From: Salinibacterium sp. NG253 | GTDB taxonomy: Bacteria > Actinomycetota > Actinomycetes > Actinomycetales > Microbacteriaceae | NCBI RefSeq assembly: GCF_015864945.1 | Contig: NZ_JADYWF010000001.1 | Span: forward strand, 1,240,378-1,304,377 | Direction: 5' to 3' | Length of the DNA: 64,000 bases | Shown: positions 30,247 to 38,397 of the stretch, piece by piece | Numbering within the stretch: the stretch's first letter is position 1 | Layout of the letters: each line of letters opens with the position of its first letter | Notes under the pieces: model-generated | The model's input: only the letters and a program-made list of their open reading frames with translations | Told to the model about the DNA's origin: nothing | The model's database searches: none | Made by a program: the position numbers and the translations under genes

Positions 30247-30957
30247 CTAGCCAACTGTCGTGCCGTCAGCGCCAGCGTCGACGTTCAGAGTCGAGACGTC
30301 AGTGCCAGGAAGGACGTAGACGAAGCCGTCAACCTTCATCTCAAAATCGCCCGTCGAGGTGGCGGGATCGAGAATGACCGAACTCAAAGTGAATACGCGT
30401 AGACCGGTTTGGGTGCTCTCCAAGAACTTGTGAAGCGCAACCGGGTCTCCTTCTAACCGGAGGCTCACTGCAACGGCAATCAAGCCGGGAACCGAAGCTA
30501 CCGATTGCGTGGTTCCCGTCGCATCGGCTTCAGCCGCAGTCGAAGCTTCCGCCTCAGCTTCGCCCTCGTCACCCTCGGCTGGAGTAACTGGAGCTACATC
30601 GGCCTCGGGCGCGAGTGCCTCTTCGGCGCTCAGATAGCTAACTCCGAGCAGCGTGACGTCTGCCTTTGCTGCCAAAGTCGCTGCCTGCGCCGCGAACACT
30701 GACGTGTCGTGCACCGCTGGGATCGCTCGCTGGAGATCTTCCAATTCCGCGAAAAGCGACGCGGAATCTTCGTCTAGAGCTTTGAGCCTGGCAAGCTCCG
30801 CTGCTTTTACTTGATTCTGGATTTCAACGTCAGCAAGCTGACGATCCGATTCTCCAGCGGCGCTGTAGGCCGGGCCAACACCGACCGCATAGCCTGCGGC
30901 GAGAATAATTACAACGGCGAGCACACCGATCAACGTCCATAAGCGCGTCATGGTCAT
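30247..30957 (-). CDS. pilO: PilO-like type IV pilus assembly protein
   Basis: A 236-residue bitopic protein. One N-terminal transmembrane helix (~5-27, LIGVLAVVIILAAGYAVG) is followed by a coiled coil (~35-75, VEIQNQVKAAELARLKAL) and a ferredoxin-like periplasmic-type domain interrupted by an acidic Glu/Ala-rich insert (~125-150). This is the PilO layout, and it lies last in pilM-pilN-pilO order, overlapping pilN by 4 nt. It should align the pilus platform on the outer face of the membrane. Sequence identity to proteobacterial PilO is not obvious; topology and context carry the call. Confidence 0.78.
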   Translation of the reverse strand: MTMTRLWTLIGVLAVVIILAAGYAVGVGPAYSAAGESDRQLADVEIQNQVKAAELARLKALDEDSASLFAELEDLQRAIPAVHDTSVFAAQAATLAAKADVTLLGVSYLSAEEALAPEADVAPVTPAEGDEGEAEAEASTAAEADATGTTQSVASVPGLIAVAVSLRLEGDPVALHKFLESTQTGLRVFTLSSVILDPATSTGDFEMKVDGFVYVLPGTDVSTLNVDAGADGTTVG

Positions 30958-31760
30958 GATCCGCTCCCCTCTTCAGTAGCTTCCTCTGTCGGCACAGGCG
31001 TCGACGTCGCTTCCGGCGTCTCCGTCGGAGCAGGTGTCGGCTCCGCCTCGGCATCTTCTGCCTCAGCTTCTGGGGCATCTTCGACACCGTCGAATCGATG
31101 GACGAGCGCTTCTTCGTCGATGTAGATCACAAAGTTCGCGGTGTAAGTGCCGTTTTCTTCGCGCTCGGCTGTGACAAGTGTCGTATCCATAACACCGGTG
31201 ACACCCGTGCTCGATCGAAGCCATTTATCAGCATCTGTGACGCTGGCGAAATTAATCTCCATCGCAAGTTGGGCAAGTCGTCCTGGTTCAAGCACTGACA
31301 CTGCGGTACCGAACTCTTGAAGAGGTGTTGCAGTCTCAAAGCTGTAGGAAACGATGCCCGCTGCGCCATCAGGCAGCTTCTTTCCAAGAGCAGTAATCAG
31401 GTCCTCGACGGATACTTCCGTTGAGGTCGCAAAGATACGAGCGCTCGTTGCCGACTGAACCATTTGGCCCGCGACACGCACATCGTTGTATTCGCCCTGC
31501 TGCGTGATCAGGCTCTGCGTGAGCGAGCGCGCGTTCTCGAGCGCAAGGTAGCGCTGCAGGGCATACAGGTTCATGCCCGCTGAGGCGAGAATGACGACGC
31601 CGATTGCGATGATGGCAACGAAAATTGCACGGCCACGCGCGCGGCCTGCCGCCTTCTTCTGGCCGACTTCTGGCGGAAGGAGACTTACATAGGGCGGGTA
31701 CGCAGTGGGAACTTTCAGTTCCTTGCGTGCCTTAGGCGCCTTCTTCTTATCGTCGCTCAT
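30954..31760 (-). CDS. pilN: PilN-like type IV pilus assembly protein
   Basis: A 268-residue bitopic protein. A short cytoplasmic tail carries the PilN motif region (YPPYVSLLPPEV, residues ~21-32), which in PilN binds PilM. A transmembrane helix follows (~47-69), then an extracytoplasmic domain. The last ~45 residues are Pro/Thr/Glu-rich low complexity (TPAPTETPEATSTPVPTE), possibly wall-spanning. It overlaps pilM and pilO by 4 nt each. Confidence 0.82.
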   Translation of the reverse strand: MSDDKKKAPKARKELKVPTAYPPYVSLLPPEVGQKKAAGRARGRAIFVAIIAIGVVILASAGMNLYALQRYLALENARSLTQSLITQQGEYNDVRVAGQMVQSATSARIFATSTEVSVEDLITALGKKLPDGAAGIVSYSFETATPLQEFGTAVSVLEPGRLAQLAMEINFASVTDADKWLRSSTGVTGVMDTTLVTAEREENGTYTANFVIYIDEEALVHRFDGVEDAPEAEAEDAEAEPTPAPTETPEATSTPVPTEEATEEGSGS

Positions 31761-32797
31761 GCGGAGACCCCCGTAACCAATCCCAGTGCCACTGCCATAT
31801 CAAACGGCGACCCGGTTCCCTTGAGACCTCGCGACACCGCGGTCATAGTGAACGGGTCAGGCAACGACGCCGGCGTCTTCGTGAACTCAGAAACTGTTTC
31901 CACGAGGCCTAACAACTGTGAACCGCCACCAGTCATGACGATGCGATCGATCGCACGGTTATTGCGTGCATTCTGGAAGTACGCGATTGTGGCACGAATC
32001 GCCATGAGCGTTTCGTTAACCAGTTCGAACGAGACTTCAAGCGCGGGGCGCTGCTCAGCCGTCGCGCGTGCCGCGACGACACCGACTGAACGCTTAATTG
32101 CTTCTGCATCTCGCGTTGAAATATCGAGGCGCTGCGAAATTCCCTTGGTGATGTCAGCGCCACCGTTGGGAAGGAAGCGGATGAAGTGAGGCACGTGCCC
32201 TTCCAACGCAACCAGAGTGGTTGTCGAAGCTCCGATATCGACCAACAGCGTGGTCATCGTCGAGAGCTCCGGTGTGGAGAACAAACGCGTGAGAGCAAAG
32301 GGTGCGAGATCCACGTTGACGGGCGTCACACCGCCGGCGGATGCGGCATTCACGTTCACAAGAACGGGAGCCTTGATCGCGGCGACGAGCATGCCCTGCA
32401 GCATCGGGCCGTTTTCTCCCTCTGCCTCGGCAGCGGGATAAAAATCGAGCAGCGCATCCGACGCGGGAACCGGCAATAGATCCTGCACTTGGAAGGGCAG
32501 CGACTCGCGCACCTGGTTCAGCGGCAGACGTGGCACCGTGACATCGCGCGCGACAACTTTGGAATTGCCAAAGCCGATCACAACATCGCGAGTGCGGAAG
32601 CCGTTTGCCGACCACAGCTTCTTGATGGATGCCGTCACAGTGGCGGAGTCGATGACCTCGCCCGCGCGCACAGCGCCCTCTGGTAGCGACACTTCGCCGA
32701 AGCGAAGCACCGTTGGCTTCTGAAGGTGCGGGTTTTCGACTTCAACAGCACGGATTGCTGTTGAGCCGATATCCAGCCCCACTAATTTCTTTCCCAT
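31757..32797 (-). CDS. pilM: Type IV pilus assembly ATPase-fold protein PilM
   Basis: A 346-residue actin-like (FtsA/PilM) protein. I start at ATG 32797 (MGKKLVGLDIGSTAIRAVEV), preceded by GGGGGAA; the longer frame runs into pilD. Phosphate-1 LDIGSTAIRAVE, phosphate-2 LLVDIGASTTTLVAL and the adenosine motif IVMTGGGSQLLGL are visible. It binds the PilN tail and forms the cytoplasmic ring of the pilus machine. It follows pilD by 19 nt and overlaps pilN by 4 nt. Confidence 0.93.
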   Translation of the reverse strand: MGKKLVGLDIGSTAIRAVEVENPHLQKPTVLRFGEVSLPEGAVRAGEVIDSATVTASIKKLWSANGFRTRDVVIGFGNSKVVARDVTVPRLPLNQVRESLPFQVQDLLPVPASDALLDFYPAAEAEGENGPMLQGMLVAAIKAPVLVNVNAASAGGVTPVNVDLAPFALTRLFSTPELSTMTTLLVDIGASTTTLVALEGHVPHFIRFLPNGGADITKGISQRLDISTRDAEAIKRSVGVVAARATAEQRPALEVSFELVNETLMAIRATIAYFQNARNNRAIDRIVMTGGGSQLLGLVETVSEFTKTPASLPDPFTMTAVSRGLKGTGSPFDMAVALGLVTGVSA

Positions 32798-32816
32798 AGT
32801 TCCCCCCGGGCCACGG

Positions 32817-33620
32817 TCAAACGAGACCGGCGGCCACCATATATCCATTCCACAGTTGTGAACCGAAAGCAATGCCTACCCATGCGCCCGCGATCATCCA
32901 CGGCCCAAATGGGATAGCTGTGCGTCGGCCTGCACGTCGAATAATGAGCAGTGCGATTGCAAATATGCCCCCGAGCAAGAATGCCGCAAAGGCACCCACT
33001 GCTACGACCCCCCATCCGAGCCACCCCAGATAGAGGCCAAGCACGGCGGCGAGTTTGACGTCGCCCATACCCATACCGCGAGGCTGGATGATGGCGACGA
33101 CGAAGTAAAAAGTGAAGAGCGCAGCGCCGCCGAGGAGAGCTCCGATGAGCGCTCCCCAGTCTCCGGTGCCAGCACTAGCGACAGCCAGAAGCACAATACC
33201 GACGACGATTGACGGCAACACAATGCGATTGGGCAAAGTCTGCGTGTCGAGGTCGATGAGAGTCAGCGCGATTGAAATGGCTGCCAAGTAAAGGAACGCC
33301 GGCAAAGCCCAAATGAGGCTCGTTTCGGCCCCGATTACCGCCGCGACAAGACCGAACGCAATCGCCGTCGCTGCTTCGACCAGGGGGTAACGAACCGCGA
33401 TGGGTTCGGAGCAATCGCGGCAGCGACCGCGCAGCATCAGCCAGCCGAGCACAGGAACGTTGTCGTACCAGCGGATGCGGTGTTCACACTTCGGGCAGGC
33501 GCTCGGTGGCGACGTGAGGTTCTCCCCACGCGGCAACCGCCACACCACCACGTTCAAGAACGAGCCAACAGCAAGTCCAAGAATCACTGCGAAGATAACG
33601 AGTAAAGCAGTTGCTGTCAT
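32817..33620 (-). CDS. pilD: Prepilin peptidase / N-methyltransferase
   Basis: A 267-residue polytopic membrane protein. The N-terminal cytoplasmic domain has the four-cysteine zinc site (CPKCEHRIRWYDN and RCRDCSEP). The two catalytic aspartates are in LTLIDLDTQTLPNRI and GMGDVKLAAVLG (GxGD motif). It cleaves the leader peptides of PilA and the minor pilins encoded just upstream and methylates the new N-terminus. It overlaps the PilX-like gene by 4 nt. Confidence 0.95.
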   Translation of the reverse strand: MTATALLVIFAVILGLAVGSFLNVVVWRLPRGENLTSPPSACPKCEHRIRWYDNVPVLGWLMLRGRCRDCSEPIAVRYPLVEAATAIAFGLVAAVIGAETSLIWALPAFLYLAAISIALTLIDLDTQTLPNRIVLPSIVVGIVLLAVASAGTGDWGALIGALLGGAALFTFYFVVAIIQPRGMGMGDVKLAAVLGLYLGWLGWGVVAVGAFAAFLLGGIFAIALLIIRRAGRRTAIPFGPWMIAGAWVGIAFGSQLWNGYMVAAGLV

Positions 33621-35368
33621 CGAGCGGCACCCGATGCCTCGTAGGCCGGCTCCACCTCAATCCACACGTTCACACCATACGTGGTGGTCACAGGCGAAAG
33701 GAACTTGGGCGGAGCGGTGTACTTGAGACGACCGTCATAAACGTAATTCTTGACGTATCCACCCGAACCGCTGCGCACAATTCCACGGAACTTCTGCGCG
33801 ATAGCACCGTTGACGGTAAGGGTTCCTCGACCGCTTCCGATGCTGGGATTCTGGACTGCGAAGGTGTGACCGACAGAAAGAATGGCGGCATCGATGCGAC
33901 GGTTGGTGCCGCTCAGCAAGGTGTGGTGGTAGTAGCGGTTGTCGCCGGTAGTCGGGTTCCAGACCCAGACCGCGTCGTTTCCGACGAGCCCGAGCACATC
34001 TTCCTGCGGGTCGTTGTACTTGATGTCACCGGTGACATAAACATAGTGCTCGGCAGAAAGCGTGGTCTGTCCGCTGAGCGTGCCCTTAACAAAAAGGTCA
34101 CCGTTGCGGCAATCGTAGCTTCCGCTCGGGGCGACTTCGTAGCGAATCGGGTAACCGATGCCGTTACCGTTACCGTTGCTGTCCCGGTAGCCGCTTGCCC
34201 CTACGCAGGAGAGACCGCTTGGATAGCTTGAGCTGGCCCAGTAGTTCGGGTCGCTCGAGACGCTCGGCACGTTCTGGACATAGATCACGTTGCTCGGCGG
34301 CAGAGTGAAAGTTGCTCCCGCGCTGCTGTTCAGCGCAGTAACGCTGCCGCACGCCGCAGGCGCGCTTCCGCCAGTCGCGGGTGAGCCAGTGATCTGGGTC
34401 TTCTTGGTCCACGGCGAGTGCACGGTGATCGTGCCATTCGAGTTCAAAGTGATCTCAGTTGGCCCGGTGTAGAGGCAACCGGGACGCGCTACGCCGTCCG
34501 TCGTAAGATCTGAGCGCGTTTCACGCAAATGCTGCGAGTTAGTTGCCGGCATTCCGATCACGGGGCTGAAGCTTGGCGATCCAGGAACGTCGAAGTACTG
34601 ACCGTTGCAGTAGTTGCCATTGGAGTCGCGGGAGTTGTACTTGATCCCGCTTGAGGGACGGTAGCTCGTGGTGACGGCGCCGAGGAAGCTGGCGCTACAA
34701 ATACGAATTGTGTCGTTCGAGTGGACTGGACCGTCGATGGTGTCGCCACCGGAGAAGGCGATTTCGCCACAGTTTCCCGAAATACTGTCGCGGCCATCCC
34801 ACCAGTACTTGACGCAACTGCTGCTCGCGCTGCTGAACGACGGATCCATGATCTCGTAGTCAGTGAAGTAGAGGAAATCAATGAAGCCGGACTGGCGGAG
34901 ATCCGCCACGATTGTGCGCGTTTCGCTGCCAACTTTGCCTGTGGAGCGCACACGGATAGTACCGCTGCTCTGGTACGTGGAATTGTCGACTTCGTAGCGG
35001 AAGGACGAGTTATCGCTGCTTCCCGCGATGCTTACCCAAGGATCACCCTCAGCTACGTTAAACGCCGCATTGGCGTTCGTGCCGGTAGGAAGCCGAACGT
35101 CGCTGCCACTCGAGAATGCGGCAGCGGGGTTTCCGTACTGCACATAGGAAGTGTCCTCAGAGAGCCTGCTCTGATAGTCCTCAACACCGGCGTAGGCAGC
35201 GGCGAGCGATGCAGACCACTCTTGAGTCGCCGCGGCTTGACGGAAACCGCCGGTGGCATAAGCGACAGCAGTAGTGACAAGCAGGCCCAGCACGACAGTG
35301 ACACCAATCACCATCGGAAGCGCTGCGCCCTTTTCGCCACCAAGGCGAGCACGAAGAAAACGGATCAT
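33617..35368 (-). CDS. Large PilX-like pilus-associated surface protein
   Basis: A 583-residue exported protein. The N-terminus has a type III leader-like pattern: basic residues, GGEKG then AALPMVIGVTVVLGLLVTT, so prepilin peptidase could cut after Gly14; there is no Glu at position 5, as in some PilX proteins. The long C-terminal part is Ser/Gly/Asn-rich with repeated beta-strand phrases (TIDGPVHSNDTIRIC, HYVYVTGDIKYND) suggesting a beta-helix. Cysteines are few and paired in position. It lies between the PilW-like and pilD genes with 4-nt overlaps. It may be a tip adhesin or minor pilin. Confidence 0.75.
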   Translation of the reverse strand: MIRFLRARLGGEKGAALPMVIGVTVVLGLLVTTAVAYATGGFRQAAATQEWSASLAAAYAGVEDYQSRLSEDTSYVQYGNPAAAFSSGSDVRLPTGTNANAAFNVAEGDPWVSIAGSSDNSSFRYEVDNSTYQSSGTIRVRSTGKVGSETRTIVADLRQSGFIDFLYFTDYEIMDPSFSSASSSCVKYWWDGRDSISGNCGEIAFSGGDTIDGPVHSNDTIRICSASFLGAVTTSYRPSSGIKYNSRDSNGNYCNGQYFDVPGSPSFSPVIGMPATNSQHLRETRSDLTTDGVARPGCLYTGPTEITLNSNGTITVHSPWTKKTQITGSPATGGSAPAACGSVTALNSSAGATFTLPPSNVIYVQNVPSVSSDPNYWASSSYPSGLSCVGASGYRDSNGNGNGIGYPIRYEVAPSGSYDCRNGDLFVKGTLSGQTTLSAEHYVYVTGDIKYNDPQEDVLGLVGNDAVWVWNPTTGDNRYYHHTLLSGTNRRIDAAILSVGHTFAVQNPSIGSGRGTLTVNGAIAQKFRGIVRSGSGGYVKNYVYDGRLKYTAPPKFLSPVTTTYGVNVWIEVEPAYEASGAAR

Positions 35369-36072
35369 CGATCGATTCCAATCCTGGAGAACCCTAGGTT
35401 CGGGATACCTACGGTGTTTTCGAGAGTCGCCGTCTTAGCGTCACCCGAATCATCGGTTTGAACTGTCATGGTCACTTTTACCGCTGCGATAAGACGCCGA
35501 TCAGATTCTGAAAGAAATCCGCTCGCCGGAATCGTCAGCTCGACGTTGTCCTTTGTATAGAACTGGAAAACTGGAGTGCTGCCGGTAGCAATCTGGCGAA
35601 CAACGGTGCGCTCGGAGGCAGCCGCACCGTAAAAGGTGAAATAGCCGGACGATAGCGCCCGGGCATCCCACCGGGTTTCTACGAGGGTACGGTCGCCAGT
35701 GATCTGGAACTGCACCTTCACGGGCTCTGGGTTGAGCGCGTCAGTATCAAGGTAGGCCTGCAACACAACGTGTTCAGGGGCGGCAAAACTGAATACCGGT
35801 TCGTTCAACGTCACCGAGGCAACCGGATTTTCTGTGCCGGAGCGGATGACACGTGTGAGTTCATTCATCGCGATCGTGGCCGCTGAAGTATTTGCCGTCG
35901 CGGAACGCTCGTCAGCGAACGTTCGCGTAAACGTCACGAAGATCGTCATCACCATCGCCATGAGCATTCCCATGAGTGCGATCGTGACTATAAGTTCGGC
36001 GAGGCTGACGCCTGACTCTTCTCGCTGCAGGCGTGAGACTCGACTGAAAAGTACTTCTTGAAGTTTTTGCAT
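35365..36072 (-). CDS. PilW-like minor pilin
   Basis: A 235-residue prepilin-like protein. After a 21-residue basic leader ending in EESG comes VSLAELIVTIALMGMLMAM, a type IV pilin hydrophobic helix with Glu5, so it should be processed by PilD. The rest is a globular domain (FAAPEHVVLQAYLD, TLVETRWDARALSSGY) without recognised motifs. It overlaps its upstream neighbour by one base and the PilX-like gene by 4 nt. Likely part of the pilus initiation complex. Confidence 0.82.
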   Translation of the reverse strand: MQKLQEVLFSRVSRLQREESGVSLAELIVTIALMGMLMAMVMTIFVTFTRTFADERSATANTSAATIAMNELTRVIRSGTENPVASVTLNEPVFSFAAPEHVVLQAYLDTDALNPEPVKVQFQITGDRTLVETRWDARALSSGYFTFYGAAASERTVVRQIATGSTPVFQFYTKDNVELTIPASGFLSESDRRLIAAVKVTMTVQTDDSGDAKTATLENTVGIPNLGFSRIGIDR

Positions 36073-37451
36073 CAGACGGCCACCCGCGGATCAACGGTCA
36101 CGATGCCCGGCACCGTTTCGGTTGCACCCACGATGGGGCTGAGGATGTCACCGAGGCTCACCGGGAGCCAAACCCCCAAAATGCGTTGTTCAATTTCCCA
36201 CGTGCCGTACGGCAGCGCGATGTACTGCGTGCTGGAGTTCAGCGTGCTGAAGTTCAGAGTGACTGATTCCGTGCAACCAGGGTCACCGCTTCCTGTTACG
36301 GGAGCGGTTGACTTCACACGAATGCGATTACCGGCGATCGCACTCACGTCAACGAGCCCCATCGGCACGACCATGTCGACGCTGCCGCCCGGATTAGCTG
36401 CAACGGGAGCTGGGTCGGGGGAACGATAGGTAACGCCCGCGACAACTTCTTCTGGCCAGAGCGCAGGATTTGGAGAGGCGCAATAGTCAGCCGTGCTCGC
36501 GGAGTCTTCTGGCTTGGGGATGTAGGTGCCAGCAAGTCCGACATAGCCCGAGCGCCACGGGAACAAATTGACGCTGTTGGTGAGACTCGAAGAGCTGCTC
36601 GACTCGGTGTACACACCATAGGAGCTCAGGAACGACGTATCCATGTTTCGTGAGATCTCAACATTCGCAGGAGCGGGCTCTGCGATGTAGCTCACGTCGA
36701 AGCGAGCCGCTTCGTCATAGTTGAAGGACACTGAACTCGCCGTGCCGGCGACAACCTGTGTGAGTTGGCTCGGTGAGCTCGACTGGCCATCATCAGTAAC
36801 GTAGCCGGAGCGGGAGACACTGACGTTGTAGTTGCCCGGTGCAACTTTCAAAATGAACGTGCAACCTTCGTCATCTGTCGGAGCAGGCGAAGTCGACAAG
36901 CTCTGAGCACCTTCAGACGGCGATGCGGGGGTTGCCCCCACGCTGACCCCGGATGAACCTTCACCCGAACCGCCAATGACGGACACCAGGATCGTGCCGA
37001 GATCGGGGTCGTTGATGCGGTCGTTCGGAGCAAGAAGAGTGTCGAACTGCACGGGCTCGGTGCCGACGCGCATGTTGGGCCACGTGACTTCGATGTTAAT
37101 GCGCTTGTACTGAAGCGTTCCACCGCCCGAACCGCAGGTGGCGTCGGCGTTGCTCGACGGGACCCAAGCTGTGGAGCGAGTAACAGTAAAGACGTCACCG
37201 TTGAGCGTCTTGGTATACGTTTCGTCAAAAAGTGTGAAGACGTCGCCGGCATCTCGAGCCAGGTCGACCTCTTGGGCTGCGAGGTTTGAAGCAACGACGC
37301 GAGCGCGATTGTCGCGAGTAATGGCGAGCACCGTCGCCAAAGATTGGAGAACGCCAAGCGAGACGATCGCAAAGATCATCATTGCGACGAGAACCTCAAG
37401 AAGGCTCAATCCTGAATCGGAGCTACGAAGACGCTGTAGAACCTTATACAT
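36072..37451 (-). CDS. PilV-like large minor pilin with a regulatory-like beta domain
   Basis: A 459-residue prepilin. A 14-residue leader ends in SDSG, followed by LSLLEVLVAMMIFAIVSLGV with the conserved Glu5. At ~150 residues in, it departs from ordinary PilV: a Ser/Gly/Thr-rich linker, a carboxypeptidase-regulatory-like beta domain (FILKVAPGNYNVSVSRSGYV, ~195-235), and further beta-rich sequence with several cysteines. Size and modular structure suggest a surface-exposed minor pilin or tip protein. First of the three minor-pilin genes, following the pilA hairpin. Confidence 0.8.
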   Translation of the reverse strand: MYKVLQRLRSSDSGLSLLEVLVAMMIFAIVSLGVLQSLATVLAITRDNRARVVASNLAAQEVDLARDAGDVFTLFDETYTKTLNGDVFTVTRSTAWVPSSNADATCGSGGGTLQYKRINIEVTWPNMRVGTEPVQFDTLLAPNDRINDPDLGTILVSVIGGSGEGSSGVSVGATPASPSEGAQSLSTSPAPTDDEGCTFILKVAPGNYNVSVSRSGYVTDDGQSSSPSQLTQVVAGTASSVSFNYDEAARFDVSYIAEPAPANVEISRNMDTSFLSSYGVYTESSSSSSLTNSVNLFPWRSGYVGLAGTYIPKPEDSASTADYCASPNPALWPEEVVAGVTYRSPDPAPVAANPGGSVDMVVPMGLVDVSAIAGNRIRVKSTAPVTGSGDPGCTESVTLNFSTLNSSTQYIALPYGTWEIEQRILGVWLPVSLGDILSPIVGATETVPGIVTVDPRVAV

Positions 37452-37540
37452 GATGAGCCCTTTCTTGCGGGTGTTAAGGGTGTGTAAGTCGTGCTGGGGA
37501 GATGGGTTCTCCCGGTGAGAGCGATCACTCTCGAGGTGTG

Positions 37541-37576
37541 GAAACGGGGCGCCGCCGCTTGGCGACGCCCCGTTTC
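37541..37576 (-). terminator. Hairpin after pilA, probable partial terminator
   Basis: AAACGGGGCG and CGCCCCGTTT form a 10-bp stem that can extend inward through GCCGCC/GGCGA-like pairing, 16 bp after the pilA stop. Only TTT then CC follows on the reverse strand, so read-through into the minor-pilin genes is likely. This would give far more PilA than minor pilins. A separate 12-bp palindrome AACTAGCTAGTT lies at 37579-37590. Confidence 0.75.
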
Positions 37577-37591
37577 TAAACTAGCTAGTTA

Positions 37592-38020
37592 CTACGGGGT
37601 AACAGCCGTGTCGGTGGTAATACCGGTGTTGCTGTCGTAAGCCCACGCCTTGGTCGTGTACTCAGAGTGTTCTACGGCGAAGGTGTAGCTGTTGCCGTCA
37701 GCAGCAGGAGTAACAACGAGCGTTACGGAAGGCGTTGCCTTGTAACCGTTGTCCGAGAGGCCGGTGTCAGAGAGACCGGTGAACGAACCGTTGTTGCTTA
37801 CGGCGAAGGTCTCGGCTGCGATGACCGCGTTGGCGATGTCCGACTTGACCTGTGATTCCCAAGCGCCCTGGCGCTGGTTGAGGAAGAAGGGGATAGCGAT
37901 CGCGGCAAGGATGCCGATGATCAGAACAACAACGAGGAGCTCAACGAGTGTGAAGCCCTTCTGGTCGTTCTCGAGGTCTGAGCGCTTGCTGCGCAGTGCT
38001 TCGTTAATACGTGCGATCAT
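37592..38020 (-). CDS. pilA: Major type IV pilin PilA
   Basis: A 142-residue type IVa-like prepilin. The 22-residue charged leader ends in DQKG, cut before FTLVELLVVVLIIGILAAI; Phe1 and Glu5 of the mature protein are conserved. The mature pilin is ~120 residues with a short globular head (KATPSVTLVVTPAADG) and no cysteines, so no disulfide D-loop. It sits alone between two hairpins (38331-38365 upstream, 37541-37576 downstream), which marks it as a separately expressed major subunit. Start ATG 38020 with AGGAAA upstream. Confidence 0.94.
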   Translation of the reverse strand: MIARINEALRSKRSDLENDQKGFTLVELLVVVLIIGILAAIAIPFFLNQRQGAWESQVKSDIANAVIAAETFAVSNNGSFTGLSDTGLSDNGYKATPSVTLVVTPAADGNSYTFAVEHSEYTTKAWAYDSNTGITTDTAVTP

Positions 38021-38057
38021 TTTGGATTTCCTGTCTGTGGTTCGGATCTTGGACAGG

Positions 38058-38141
38058 GGCCCCCAGAAAAAATTAGCTTCTCAGCCCCCCACAAAAAATA
38101 CTCTCAACATGTGGGCAACCTGAGAATCCCACAAACGGGGG
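38058..38141 (-). repeat. Tandem C-tract/A-tract repeats and shared box upstream of pilA
   Basis: GGCCCCCAGAAAAAAT (38058-38073) and GCCCCCCACAAAAAAT (38084-38099) are direct repeats, 14/16 identical, 26 bp apart, starting 38 bp before the pilA ATG. Further up, ATCCCACAAACGGG (38126-38139) matches 12/14 of an element found before the response-regulator gene and the TasA-like operon. No clean -35/-10 pair is visible in 38021-38330, so these may overlap the promoter or be operators. No gene lies in this 377-bp gap. Confidence 0.6.
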
Positions 38142-38330
38142 TGAACTGCCTGTATTGCGCCCCCAGTCTGAGGGGTCATGTGCGCGTCGCAGCGCATTTT
38201 GAGCCCTCTTCGTGGGTAGTGGGAGCCGTGCAGCGCCGCGCAGTCACGCATTCATGGACGACACGACTGCCGGCCTTCACACTCGTGGGGTGGCCCTTTG
38301 CACCCCCTTTGCGCCCTCGTTAAAGACCAA

Positions 38331-38365
38331 ACGGGGGCACCGCGACTCGGGTCGCGATACCCCCG
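38331..38365 (-). terminator. Terminator after pilC
   Basis: Reading on the reverse strand, CGGGGG-TAT-CGCGAC-CCGA-GTCGCG-GTG-CCCCCG is a two-part GC stem with a small internal loop, followed by TTTGGTCTTT. It lies 32 bp after the pilC stop and separates the motor genes from pilA. Confidence 0.88.
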
Positions 38366-38397
38366 CCTGGGGCTGCTAGGTGCCTATTTTCTAGGTA

